Below, piece by piece: positions 7,755 through 16,832 of a stretch of 64,000 nucleotides of DNA (position 1 is its first letter; each line of letters begins with the position of its first letter). The notes beneath the pieces were generated by a model that ran no database searches, had not been told where the DNA came from, and worked only from the letters and a program-made list of their open reading frames with translations. The stretch spans positions 110,065 to 174,064 of the forward strand of contig NZ_JAFCJZ010000018.1 of the NCBI RefSeq assembly GCF_018130765.1, read 5' to 3'. Source of the DNA: Bradyrhizobium iriomotense (GTDB lineage Bacteria > Pseudomonadota > Alphaproteobacteria > Rhizobiales > Xanthobacteraceae). The position numbers were made by a program, and so were the translations under genes.

Positions 7755-8648
7755 ATGCGGCAGGTGAAGATCGGCAGCATGCGGGTCGATCTCGTCAGCG
7801 AGATCCCCGCGCTCGCTTTTGAGAAGACCTGGCTGTTCGCCAACGTCACCGACGCAGTGATCGCGGAGAACCGGAGCTGGCTCGATCACCGCTACATCGA
7901 GCCGGAGACCGGCCGCTTCATCCTCAGCCACCACTCCTATCTCGTGCGCACGCCGCGCTGGACCGCCATCGTCGATACCTGCTGCGGCAACCACAAGAAG
8001 CGGCCGCGCGTGCCCGTATGGAATAATCTCGACCAGCCCTACCTCGACAACATGCGTACGCTGGGTGTTACCCCTGAACAGGTCGACTTCGTGATGTGCA
8101 CACATCTGCATGTCGATCACGTCGGCTGGAACACGCGGCTCCTCGACGGCCGCTGGGTGCCGACCTTCCCCAACGCGCGCTATCTGATGGGGCGCGAGGA
8201 GTACCGGCATTTCGAGGCCGCGCACAATGCCGCGCCGAGGAGCCCGGTGAACCATGGCTCGTTCGAGGATTCCGTGCTGCCGGTGGTCGCCGCGGGACTT
8301 GCCGAGCTGGTCGAAACCGATCACCGCCTGTTCAGCGATCGCGACGCGAGCTTGCGCTTTGCGCCAGCGCCCGGGCACACCGCGGGCAACATGCAGATCC
8401 ATCTCAATGGCGGCCACGATCACGCGGTGATGTCGGGCGACGTGATCCATCATCCGATCCAGTGCGCCGCGCCCTGGCTGTCCAACGCCGCCGATGTCGA
8501 TCCGGCCGCGGCGATCGCAACGCGGATGGCGCTGCTGGAGGAACTCGCGGAGACGCCGAGCTATCTGCTCACCGGCCATTTTCCCGCACCGACCGCAGGC
8601 CGCGTGATCCGGCACGGCGATGCCTATCGATTTCGTTTCGAAGATTAG
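7755..8648 (+). CDS. Metallo-beta-lactamase-fold hydrolase
   Basis: The 297-aa protein has the zinc motif HLHVDHVGW (HxHxDH) near residue 117. Other family metal ligands are present: His in PAPGHTAGN, Asp in VMSGDVIHHP, and a final His in LLTGHFPAP. This is the quorum-quenching/AttM-like or lactone/ester hydrolase branch of the fold, acting in the cytoplasm (no signal peptide). It starts 2 bases after the binding-protein gene. A role hydrolysing the imported compound is inferred from the operon. Confidence 0.85.
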   Translation: MRQVKIGSMRVDLVSEIPALAFEKTWLFANVTDAVIAENRSWLDHRYIEPETGRFILSHHSYLVRTPRWTAIVDTCCGNHKKRPRVPVWNNLDQPYLDNMRTLGVTPEQVDFVMCTHLHVDHVGWNTRLLDGRWVPTFPNARYLMGREEYRHFEAAHNAAPRSPVNHGSFEDSVLPVVAAGLAELVETDHRLFSDRDASLRFAPAPGHTAGNMQIHLNGGHDHAVMSGDVIHHPIQCAAPWLSNAADVDPAAAIATRMALLEELAETPSYLLTGHFPAPTAGRVIRHGDAYRFRFED

Positions 8649-8659
8649 GAAATGCGAAC

Positions 8660-9628
8660 ATGATGCTGCGCACCATCACGCTTTCGTTTCTCGCATTGCT
8701 ATCGGCCGCGCTGCCGGCGCGAGCGGAAGACCCCGCCGCCTATCCCACGCACAAGATCAAGATGCTGTTGCCCTACGCAGCCGGCGGCGGCGGCGACGTG
8801 GTCGGCCGGCTGCTCGCCGACAGGATGGGCAAGTCGCTCGGGCAAAGCATCTATATCGAGAACCACACCGGCGCTGCCGGTACGCTCGGCACGCAGATGG
8901 TCGCGACCTCGCCGAATGACGGCTACACCATCACCGTCGGCGGCATGACCACGCATGTGCTGGCGCCCGCGATCTACCCGAAGCTGCCCTACGATTCGAT
9001 CAAGGATTTTACGACGATCGGGCGCGTCGGCGTCTCCTCCATCATCCTGGTGGCGACCAAGGACTTTGCCGCCAATGACATCAAGGGCCTGATTGCGCTG
9101 GCGAAGAAGGGCGAACCGATCCAGTACGGCAGTTGGGGCATCGGCTCGACCGGGCAGTTCTGCGCGGAGATCCTGATGCAGCAGACCGGCATCAAGATGG
9201 AGCACGTGCCGTTCAACGGCATCGCCAAACTCGCCGGTGACCTGCTCGGCGGCCACATCTCGCTCGCGACGCTCGACGTTGCGACCGCGACGCCGCTGGT
9301 GAAGGACGGCTCGATCAAGGCGCTGGCCGCCTGCGGCGAACGCTCGCCGAGCCTGCCTGATGTCGCCAGCTACGGGGAGCAGGGCGTGCCGTTCGATCGC
9401 AGCCTCTCCTGGGCGATGTATGCGCCGGCGGGTCTTGCTCCGCCGATCGCCGCGAGGCTGTCGGCTGCGCTGAACGACGCGCTCGGCGATGCCGAGGTCA
9501 AGGAGAAGCTGTTGAAGCTGGGCATCACGCCGCAATTCGTCCCCGGCGAGGAGCAGCGCGACATCAACGCCCGCGACATCGCGGCCTGGAAGCAGGTTGC
9601 CAAGGACGCCGGCATCGAGGTCAAGTGA
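8660..9628 (+). CDS. Tripartite tricarboxylate transporter substrate-binding protein (Bug/TctC family)
   Basis: The 322-aa periplasmic protein has a signal peptide of about 23 residues (cut near PARAED). Bug-family motifs follow: LLPYAAGGGGDVVGRLLAD near residue 40, ENHTGAAGTLGTQMVA, and PNDGYTITVGG. These proteins bind organic acids for TctAB transporters or act as sensors; no TctA/TctB gene is here. It lies 11 bases after the hydrolase gene, behind TAGGAA. The protein is normal length for the family. Confidence 0.88.
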   Translation: MMLRTITLSFLALLSAALPARAEDPAAYPTHKIKMLLPYAAGGGGDVVGRLLADRMGKSLGQSIYIENHTGAAGTLGTQMVATSPNDGYTITVGGMTTHVLAPAIYPKLPYDSIKDFTTIGRVGVSSIILVATKDFAANDIKGLIALAKKGEPIQYGSWGIGSTGQFCAEILMQQTGIKMEHVPFNGIAKLAGDLLGGHISLATLDVATATPLVKDGSIKALAACGERSPSLPDVASYGEQGVPFDRSLSWAMYAPAGLAPPIAARLSAALNDALGDAEVKEKLLKLGITPQFVPGEEQRDINARDIAAWKQVAKDAGIEVK

Positions 9629-9653
9629 GCGGGTCGAGAAGAGGAGCACGGGC

Positions 9654-10193
9654 ATGAGCCGCATCTTCGGCGCGGTGCGCCAGAATGGATATGTGGTGCG
9701 GGACATCCACGCCGCGATGAAGCACTGGATCGAAACCATGGGCGTCGGTCCCTGGTACTACATGGACCGGGTCAAGACCGACTGGTTCCGCCATCGCGGC
9801 CAGGACTCTGCCGTCGAGATGAGCATTGCGCTGGCCAATTCCGGCGATCTGCAGATCGAGCTGATCCAGCAGCGCAACGACGCACCCTCGCTGTACAAGG
9901 AGTTTCTGGACGCCGGCCACGAAGGCCTCCAGCACATGTCGTACTGGAGCCACGACTATCAGGTGCTCTACGACAAGGCGATCGGGCTCGGCTACAAGAT
10001 CGGCCACGAAGGCCAGATCGGCGGCGACAAGGGGCGCTTTGCCTATTTCGACACGCAGGCGCATCCGGGAACGATCATCGAGATCTCCGACATCAGCGGC
10101 ACCAAGGGGCCGTTCTTCGAGAAGGTCCGGCAGGCTGCGTTGAACTGGGACGGCACGCGGCCGATCCGCGAGGTCGGCGGCGGGAGATCGTAG
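9654..10193 (+). CDS. VOC (glyoxalase/dioxygenase fold) family protein
   Basis: The 179-aa protein opens with the repeat-like start FGAVRQNGYVVRDIHAAMKHW common to VOC proteins of the methylmalonyl-CoA-epimerase-like group. Possible metal ligands are His in GLQHMSYW, and Glu in TIIEISDI near the C-terminus. It could be an epimerase, isomerase or lyase acting on the pathway intermediate. GAAGAGGAG precedes the ATG. It is the last gene of the TetR-controlled divergent operon. Confidence 0.8.
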   Translation: MSRIFGAVRQNGYVVRDIHAAMKHWIETMGVGPWYYMDRVKTDWFRHRGQDSAVEMSIALANSGDLQIELIQQRNDAPSLYKEFLDAGHEGLQHMSYWSHDYQVLYDKAIGLGYKIGHEGQIGGDKGRFAYFDTQAHPGTIIEISDISGTKGPFFEKVRQAALNWDGTRPIREVGGGRS

Positions 10194-10285
10194 AGCCGAT
10201 CGCCGGCGGGACTTGCGTCGTTGCTGGCGCGAGCGGGAAACCATGCTAACGTGAGCCTCGTGTCCGAACCTTCAGCGAGGCAAGC

Positions 10286-11098
10286 ATGTCCGACACTGAC
10301 AAGGTTTTCGCCGGCTCGATTCCGAAAATCTACGACGAGTATCTCGTCCCGCTGATCTTCTCCGTCTATGCGCGGGACATGGCACGGCGCGTCGCCGCGC
10401 GCTCTCCTTCCGTGCTGCTCGAGATCGCCGCGGGCACCGGCGCAGTGACCCGCGCCGTGGCAGCGGCGCTACCACCCGGCATCCGTTACGTCGCGACCGA
10501 CCTCAACGAGCCGATGCTCGCGGTCGCCGCGCAGCGTCAGGCCGATGATGACCGCATCACCTGGCGCCAGGCGGACGGAATGGCCCTGCCCTTCGGCGAC
10601 GCCGAGTTCGACGTCGCCTGCTGCCAGTTCGGCGCGATGTTCTTTCCGGATCGCGTCAAGGCCTACGGAGAGGTGAAGCGCGTCCTGAAGCCAAACGGCA
10701 CGTTCGTGTTCAACGTCTGGGATCGCATCGAGGACAATGTGCTCACGCATGAAGCAACGGTCGCGCTCGAAAAGCTGTTTCCCGACGATCCGCCCCGTTT
10801 CATGGTCCGAACGCCGCACGGCTATCACGACAAGGCCGTCATCAGGACCGATCTCGAACGTGCGGGCTTTCGTGACATCTCAATCGAAACGCGATCCGAG
10901 ATCAGCCGCGCACCGTCGGCCGAATACGTCGCAATCGCGCTCTGCCAGGGCACGCCGCTGCGCAGCGAGATCGAGGCAAGGGATGCAAGCAAGCTGCAGG
11001 CTGCAACTGATATCGTTGCCGAGGCACTCCGGGCGCGCCATGGCTCCGGAGCGGTCGAGGGCAAGATCCAGGCGATCGTGATCGAGGCGCGTCGGTAA
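10286..11098 (+). CDS. Class I SAM-dependent methyltransferase
   Basis: The 270-aa protein has the SAM-binding motif I LEIAAGTGAVTRAV near residue 48, the acidic end of beta-2 (YVATDLNEPML), motif DGMALPFGDAEFDVACC, and VLKPNGTFVFNVWD. This is the UbiE/COQ5-like small-molecule methyltransferase fold. The neighbours give no substrate: the gene stands alone between the catabolic operon and a convergent transpeptidase gene. Confidence 0.85.
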   Translation: MSDTDKVFAGSIPKIYDEYLVPLIFSVYARDMARRVAARSPSVLLEIAAGTGAVTRAVAAALPPGIRYVATDLNEPMLAVAAQRQADDDRITWRQADGMALPFGDAEFDVACCQFGAMFFPDRVKAYGEVKRVLKPNGTFVFNVWDRIEDNVLTHEATVALEKLFPDDPPRFMVRTPHGYHDKAVIRTDLERAGFRDISIETRSEISRAPSAEYVAIALCQGTPLRSEIEARDASKLQAATDIVAEALRARHGSGAVEGKIQAIVIEARR

Positions 11099-11128
11099 TC
11101 GGCCTCAGCCCGCGGCGCGCAGCGTGCC

Positions 11129-12688
11129 CTACCACCAGCTCCGCTGCATCGGCTGCGTCGATTGATAGTACGGGTACTGGCCGCCGCGCTGGCGGCGCGG
11201 ATTGACCGGCTGCGGGTTCAGATCGCGCTGGAAGAAGAAGCCGAAGCCGTTGCCGCCATTGTCCCAGCCGTCGTCGCTGGCAATGTCCATCGGCGCGGTC
11301 GGCTTGCGCGTGATGAAACCGCCCTGGGGATGGTTGCTCAGCACAGCGACGAACTCGGTGCGGTAGTTGGTCTCGCTGCTTAGCGGCTCGTCCGAGATGA
11401 TGATCGAGGAGCGCGGCAGCGCGGTCGGCCCAATGCGATCCCACACCTCCTGCGGGATGGTGATGCGGTCGAGCGCGTCCTTGGCGTCGTCGCCGCTGTC
11501 AATCGTGACCACGCTCCAGCGCAGGCCCGTATCGGTCTTCGCCATCGCCGTGAAGATGTGCGTGCCGAGCGGCTGGTCGGGATTGCGGATCGTGACGGGG
11601 ACCTCGATGCTGGTGTCGAACACCTCGCCGCCGCCGTCCGGCGCCGGCTTGTGCGTGTTCCGCCGCACGTAGAGCTTCTGCGTCGCACGGCTGATGTAGA
11701 CCGAGACCGGCTCGAGCGCGAGCCTGGCGTCGGTCGCGGCCTTCACCGCGTCGCCTTTCCTGGTCGCGGCGACCTTCGCGGCCTCCTTCGTGGCGGCAAC
11801 GGCGTCGCGCTTTGGCTGCGCGGCGGCCTTGGCGGCATCGAGCTGCGTCGTCGCATCGGCGGCCTTGGCGGCCGCCTTCTGCTTCAACTCCTCGGCCTTC
11901 GCGCGGGCCTGATCGGTCTTTGCATTCGCAAGCGTCTTGTCGGCGAAGGCGAGCTCGGCATCGGCGCGGGCCTTCTGCTGCTCCAACTTGCGCAGCGATG
12001 CCGGGAGCGAGACCGCCTCTTTCGCGGCCGCGGCCGTAGCCCTCTTGGTCTCGTCGGCGGCCCTTGTGGCCTCCTCGGCCTCGGCGGAGAGCTTGTCGAT
12101 GCGGCCCGGCGCCGCCGCGATGGCCTCCCGCTTCGGCACGAACAGCGAAGGGTGAGAGAAATCGACGGGGGCCGCGTCGTTCGGCGAGATGATCACCCGC
12201 ATTCCGATGTTGGTCTTGTCGAACAGCCCCTCCGCGAAGCCGAACGGCATCCGAACGCAGCCGTGCGAGGCGGCATAGCCGGGCAGCGGACCACCATGCA
12301 GCGCGATGCCGTTCCAGGTGATGCGCTGCATGTTCGGCATCCAGGCATCGTCATACATGGTCGAGCGGTGGTCCTTGTCCTTCTCGACGATGGCAAAGAC
12401 GCCGGCCGGGGTCTCGCGCCCGGTGGTGCCGGTCGAGACGGGCGCGCGCAGGATCCAGCCGTCGGCGTCGTAGAAGGTGACCTGCTGGCTCTTGATCGAC
12501 ACGATCGCCATGATCGGCTCGCCCGCTTCGCGCGGCGCCACCGCCTCGGCCGGCTGGCGGGCCTGCTTGGCTGCGGACGCCGGGCCCAGCGTCGCGAATG
12601 CGACCATCGCCGCCAGCGTCACAATCCCGGGAGGCCCCCAACGCCGCATCGCCACGGTGGATTGCGCCGTTGTCATCAGGTTTTTCAT
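11129..12688 (-). CDS. L,D-transpeptidase (YkuD) with Ala-rich coiled-coil and second degenerate YkuD-like half
   Basis: The 519-aa exported protein has an N-terminal hydrophobic segment at residues 18-40. A YkuD catalytic domain (about 55-175) holds the ALHGG His and the active-site SHGCVRMP Cys. Next comes an Ala/Lys/Glu-rich region predicted to be coiled coil (about 200-325). A second region (about 330-450) begins VSVYISRATQKLYVRRN and includes IRNPDQPLGTHIFTAM, resembling a YkuD strand order but without a catalytic His/Cys pair. Such enzymes make 3-3 cross-links in peptidoglycan or attach proteins to it. The C-terminal tail is Gln/Pro/Trp rich. No operon partner; about 290 bases upstream hold no gene. 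Confidence 0.88.
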   Translation of the reverse strand: MKNLMTTAQSTVAMRRWGPPGIVTLAAMVAFATLGPASAAKQARQPAEAVAPREAGEPIMAIVSIKSQQVTFYDADGWILRAPVSTGTTGRETPAGVFAIVEKDKDHRSTMYDDAWMPNMQRITWNGIALHGGPLPGYAASHGCVRMPFGFAEGLFDKTNIGMRVIISPNDAAPVDFSHPSLFVPKREAIAAAPGRIDKLSAEAEEATRAADETKRATAAAAKEAVSLPASLRKLEQQKARADAELAFADKTLANAKTDQARAKAEELKQKAAAKAADATTQLDAAKAAAQPKRDAVAATKEAAKVAATRKGDAVKAATDARLALEPVSVYISRATQKLYVRRNTHKPAPDGGGEVFDTSIEVPVTIRNPDQPLGTHIFTAMAKTDTGLRWSVVTIDSGDDAKDALDRITIPQEVWDRIGPTALPRSSIIISDEPLSSETNYRTEFVAVLSNHPQGGFITRKPTAPMDIASDDGWDNGGNGFGFFFQRDLNPQPVNPRRQRGGQYPYYQSTQPMQRSWW

Positions 12689-12977
12689 GCCATCCTCGGT
12701 CGAAATGCCAGTCCGCGCGTGCCGGTCAAATATCAGTTTGCGATCTCTAAATTAAGAAATCACAGCCGCCATACGTTCCGTCTGTGGCGAGATTCGGCCC
12801 GCTCCGGCGCCAAATCTCTCATATACGACGGCCCGCACGGGCGGAAGGGCGGCTTGCGGCCGGGGCTGGTCCGGAGCTGGCGGTCCACCGCTGCGGCAGA
12901 ATGTCCGGGGCCCGGCAGTGGTTGCAGCCGGCCTGGCCTGACATCAGGGCGGCGCGACCACGCCGGACAGAGGCGCG

Positions 12978-14414
12978 CTAGACACCCAGCGCCTTCCGGT
13001 TGAAGGTCCGCAGGAGACGGAGCGACAGCGTGCGCACATTCGCGACATTGAGCAGCCAGGCCGCTGCCGCGTAAGCAAGCCCGCCGGCGAGGCTCACCAT
13101 GATCAGCGCCACGAAGCCGGTGCCGTCGACCTGCGACCGGGCGAGCAGTATGGCAGCCGCCATCGCTGCGGCGGAGACGGCCACGCCGGCGAGGCGGCTC
13201 GCGTCGAACGGCACGGGATGGGCGCGGTGCATCAGGACTACCGCCACGACGAAACCGATCGCCTCGGTCGCGAGCGTCGCCAGCGCGGCGCCATAGATCC
13301 CGTAACCCGCCACCAGCGCGAACATCAGCGCCACGCTCACCACCAGCGTGAGGAACGATTGCGCCGCCAGCATGAAGGGACGCTCGGCGAGCTGAAAACT
13401 GATCTGGACGTAAAACTGGTTGGCGATGCCGAACAAGCGGGCGAGCACCAGGGTCGGCAGCAGTGCCGACACGCCGGCACGGAAGTCGACGCCCACGAGC
13501 GTGCCCGCGACCTGGTCGGTTGCAAGCGCCAGCCAGATCGCGACGGGTGCGACGACGACGAGCAACAGCTCGAGGCTCTCGGTCAACCGCTCGCGCGTCG
13601 TCTCGCTGTTGTTCTCCGACAGCGACCGGAACACCAGAGGCACGGTCGCAGCGGCGACGCTGGACGCGATCATCACCATGAATTGGCGCGGCAGGTCGGC
13701 GGCAACACCGAAGATGCCGGCGGCGTCCTTGCCGAGGAGATAAGCGACGATGAGACGGTCACAGCTCGAATACAGCGCGACCGAGAGGCCGGCCAGCGTC
13801 AGCGGCAGGCCGTAGCGCGCGAACTGCATGAACTGGCTGCGCTGGAAGCGCGCGATCCTGCTGCGGTCCCCGACGAGATTGAGGATGATGCCGGTGAGCG
13901 AGCCGAGGCCGAAAGCCGCCAGCAGGCCGAGGCCGCCCCAGCCGAGCCAGATGCCGACGAGGCCGAAGCCGACGCTCGCGACGCTGCGCACGATCGAGAT
14001 CGCAGCGAACCGATAGGGCCGCAGCTTGGCGCGCTCGAACTCCTGGCCGACGTCGACCGCATTGGCCATGATCGCGACGAACATGCTGGCGAGCAGAAGC
14101 TCGACGCTGACATCGCTCCGGAACAGAAACACCAGCGGCGTGGTGGCACAAAGCACTGCGACCGTCAGCCCAAAGGCGACCATCGCCGTGCCGCGAAAAT
14201 CCACCTCCGCCGACATCGCCTGATAGCGCGACACCGACAGCTTGATCCAGGCGAAGAAGATCGCGCCGAGAATGCCGGCAAGGCTGATGCCGACGACATA
14301 GACGCCGTATTCCGCGGGCGAGAGTAGCCGCGTGTAGGCGGTGACCGCGAAGAAGCCCACCGCCGCCGGCAGGATGTAGGCCACAAGGTAAATGGAGAAA
14401 TGGCGATTCAGCAT
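12978..14414 (-). CDS. Polysaccharide/lipid-linked oligosaccharide flippase (MOP superfamily, Wzx-like)
   Basis: The 478-aa integral membrane protein has about 12-14 helices spread over the whole length. It starts with the family-typical IYLVAYILPAAVGFFAV and TRLLSPAEYGVYVV, the phrase seen in many O-antigen/exopolysaccharide flippases. It would move undecaprenyl-linked sugar units across the inner membrane. It faces away from the glycosyltransferase/xylanase pair starting at 14677, with 262 bases of AT-richer intergenic DNA between them that may hold both promoters. Confidence 0.85.
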   Translation of the reverse strand: MLNRHFSIYLVAYILPAAVGFFAVTAYTRLLSPAEYGVYVVGISLAGILGAIFFAWIKLSVSRYQAMSAEVDFRGTAMVAFGLTVAVLCATTPLVFLFRSDVSVELLLASMFVAIMANAVDVGQEFERAKLRPYRFAAISIVRSVASVGFGLVGIWLGWGGLGLLAAFGLGSLTGIILNLVGDRSRIARFQRSQFMQFARYGLPLTLAGLSVALYSSCDRLIVAYLLGKDAAGIFGVAADLPRQFMVMIASSVAAATVPLVFRSLSENNSETTRERLTESLELLLVVVAPVAIWLALATDQVAGTLVGVDFRAGVSALLPTLVLARLFGIANQFYVQISFQLAERPFMLAAQSFLTLVVSVALMFALVAGYGIYGAALATLATEAIGFVVAVVLMHRAHPVPFDASRLAGVAVSAAAMAAAILLARSQVDGTGFVALIMVSLAGGLAYAAAAWLLNVANVRTLSLRLLRTFNRKALGV

Positions 14415-14676
14415 GCGAGCACGGGACCGGCGGCACCTTGAAGATTAACGGGGCGTTAAAACAGTTGGCCTTTGCTGCGGCCATCGCACTGCGCCGCCAG
14501 CGCCGATCAAGATAGTCGCATAAGCCTGCAAATCGGATCGCGAATGAAACGTCTCAGCGGTTATCGCGCGTTAGCGTTAAATTTGCCCTGTCCTTGTAGG
14601 AACCGGCGGGATCACAGAAAAGAAGCAATGATATCAAAAGGTCGCCTGACCCTTCCGATGCGTGGACGTGACTGAC

Positions 14677-15765
14677 ATGGACGTTGCCGAACGAACGCGG
14701 GCGCACCCGACCTCCCGGCCGCATGGCGGTACCGACGCTCCGCTGGTTCCGGCGGATTTCGGCACGCAAGGGCGTGACCGGATGGTGCTCAATCTTTTCT
14801 TCGAAGAGCGGGACGACCGCTGGTTTCCCGGAGACCGCCACATCCGGCCGCTGCTGCGGCGCCTGGTCAAGGGCGAATCCTTCATCAGCGGACAGCGGCG
14901 CGTCCTCCTCAACCTGTGCGCGGGCCTCGACCGGCTCGGCATCCGCTACCGCGTCAACGACTATCGCTACATCCGGAAGCACCCCGAGGAACTCGCCTGC
15001 ATCATCGGGCGGCCGTTCGTGCTCGACTGGTTCAAATGGAAGAACCCGCTCCTGCTCGGCGTCGCCATGTACGATCACCCGATCGATGCACCGGAGCGCC
15101 TGAAGGACCTGCAGGTGAAGCGCGTCCTGGTGCCGTGCAAATGGTACGCCGACATGTTCCGTCCGCACTGGCCCCATGTCGACGCCTGGCCGGTCGGCAT
15201 CGACACCGACCTGTGGACGCCGACGCCGGCCGACCGCAAGAGCGTGGACGTGCTGCTCTATGACAAGGTTCGCTGGGATTACGAGCGATATGAGCCCGAA
15301 CTGATCGAGCCGATCCGCAGGCATCTCGAGGCCAGCGGTCGCACGGTCGAGGTGATCCGCTACGGCCACTACAAGGAAGACGACTACAAGGCGGCGCTGG
15401 CGCGTTGCCGCAGCATGATCTTCCTGTGCGAGCATGAGAGCCAAGGCATCGCGTGCCAGCAGGCGCTGTCGAGCGGCGTTCCCGTCTTGGCGTGGGATCG
15501 CGGCGGGCCGTGGCAGGATCCGAAGTATTTTCCGCACAAGGTGCAGTACGAAGGCGGCGTATCCTCTGTGCCCTATTTCGACGAACGCTGCGGCATGACC
15601 TTCACCGATGCGGCCGGTTTTGTCTCCGGCTGGAGCGAGTTCTGGTCGCATGTAAGCGCCGGCGACTTCGCGCCACGCGACTACGTAACCGAGAATCTCA
15701 CGCTCGAGAAGGGCGCGCTTCACTATTACGAGATCGCCGAAGCCGTGATGCAGAACCACGCGTGA
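14677..15765 (+). CDS. Glycosyltransferase, group 1/4-like
   Basis: The 362-aa cytoplasmic protein has a GT-B-like C-terminal half: RVLVPCKWYADMFRP, then WPVGIDTDLWTP, and the nucleotide-sugar-binding region FLCEHESQGIACQQALSSGVPVLAW, where EHESQGIACQQA stands in for the E-x7-E pattern. Start choice: the ATG at 14677; an in-frame GTG at 14662 would add five residues. The stop overlaps the following xylanase gene (GTGA), so they are translated together. It is likely to add a sugar in the polysaccharide exported with help of the divergent flippase. Confidence 0.8.
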   Translation: MDVAERTRAHPTSRPHGGTDAPLVPADFGTQGRDRMVLNLFFEERDDRWFPGDRHIRPLLRRLVKGESFISGQRRVLLNLCAGLDRLGIRYRVNDYRYIRKHPEELACIIGRPFVLDWFKWKNPLLLGVAMYDHPIDAPERLKDLQVKRVLVPCKWYADMFRPHWPHVDAWPVGIDTDLWTPTPADRKSVDVLLYDKVRWDYERYEPELIEPIRRHLEASGRTVEVIRYGHYKEDDYKAALARCRSMIFLCEHESQGIACQQALSSGVPVLAWDRGGPWQDPKYFPHKVQYEGGVSSVPYFDERCGMTFTDAAGFVSGWSEFWSHVSAGDFAPRDYVTENLTLEKGALHYYEIAEAVMQNHA

Positions 15766-16829
15766 CCAGGCTCGACAGACGCCGATTTCTCCTCGGCAGC
15801 GCCGCGACGCTCGCGGCGGGCGTCTCCGCGTCAGCATTACCGGCCTCGAAGCTCGCCCAGCGCCATCAGGGCTTTGGTGCGGCGGCCACGCTCTGGGACC
15901 TGCAGGCCGATCCCAGGCTCGGCGAAGCCATCAGCACCTATTGTACACAGGTGGTGCCGGTGCTCGAGCTGAAATGGCCGATGCTGCGGCCGGACGCCCA
16001 CACCTTTGCCTTCGAGCGCGCCGATGCGATCCTGGACTTCGCGCAGGCGAACGATCTGACGATGCGCGGACACACGCTCGCCTGGTATCACGACATTCCG
16101 GACTGGACCAAGCAGATCAAGAACGCCAAAGGCGTCGAGCGCGCGTATCTCGACCACATCGGCACCGTCGTGTCCTACTACAAGGACAAGCTGACGTCGT
16201 GGGACGTCGTCAACGAGCCGATCCCGGACAATCCAAAAGGGATCACCGACCGGCGCGATACGTTCTGGACGCAGCATCTCGGCAAAAGCTGGATTCCGCT
16301 GGCGTTCCGCACGGCCGCCGCGGCCGATCCTTTCGTGAAGCTCGCGATCAACGAATACGATATCGAATCGGCGAAGGACTCCTTCATCGCCAAGCGCGCG
16401 GCCTACCGCAACCTCATCATGGATCTGCTCAACCAGGGCGTTCCGCTGCATGCCGTCGGACTGCAATCGCATCTGCATGCCGAGCTCGAGATCGACACGC
16501 ATGGCCTCGCCGAATTCGTCACCGAGCTGCGCTCCTGGGGCCTCGAGGTGCTCGTCACCGAGCTCGACGTCGACGACCAGAAGCTGACGGGTAGTCCGGC
16601 GGAACGCGACGCCATCGTCGCCAAGCGGGTCGACGATCTGCTGACGGCCGTCTCGGCCAGCGGCCCGGTGCGCTCGATCCTGACCTGGGGCCTCTCGGAT
16701 CGCTACAGCTGGATCAACGGCACCTTCGCCCGCAAGGACAAGCAGCCGAACCGCCCCTTGCCGCTCGACGGCGAGTTCAAGCCGAAGCCGTTTATGGACG
16801 TCATCAGCAAGTTCACGAAGAACGTTTGA
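15762..16829 (+). CDS. Tat-exported GH10 endo-1,4-beta-xylanase-like glycoside hydrolase
   Basis: The 355-aa protein has a twin-arginine signal (DRRRFLLGSAATLAAG). The GH10 barrel shows FERADAILDFA, RGHTLAWY, the acid/base Glu in WDVVNEP near residue 150 and the nucleophile Glu in VLVTELDVDD near 266, plus a late WGLSDRYSW. The GTG start at 15762 overlaps the glycosyltransferase stop by 4 bases. In this setting it more likely trims or matures a self-made polysaccharide than degrades plant xylan, but this is inference. Length and catalytic residues are those of an intact enzyme. Confidence 0.9.
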   Translation: MTRLDRRRFLLGSAATLAAGVSASALPASKLAQRHQGFGAAATLWDLQADPRLGEAISTYCTQVVPVLELKWPMLRPDAHTFAFERADAILDFAQANDLTMRGHTLAWYHDIPDWTKQIKNAKGVERAYLDHIGTVVSYYKDKLTSWDVVNEPIPDNPKGITDRRDTFWTQHLGKSWIPLAFRTAAAADPFVKLAINEYDIESAKDSFIAKRAAYRNLIMDLLNQGVPLHAVGLQSHLHAELEIDTHGLAEFVTELRSWGLEVLVTELDVDDQKLTGSPAERDAIVAKRVDDLLTAVSASGPVRSILTWGLSDRYSWINGTFARKDKQPNRPLPLDGEFKPKPFMDVISKFTKNV

Positions 16830-16832
16830 AGC

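Noticed and set aside
10236..10265. A second SigF-like box (TAACG..CGAAC) before the methyltransferase
   Set aside because: The spacer is 13 bases, not 16, so the match is probably chance.
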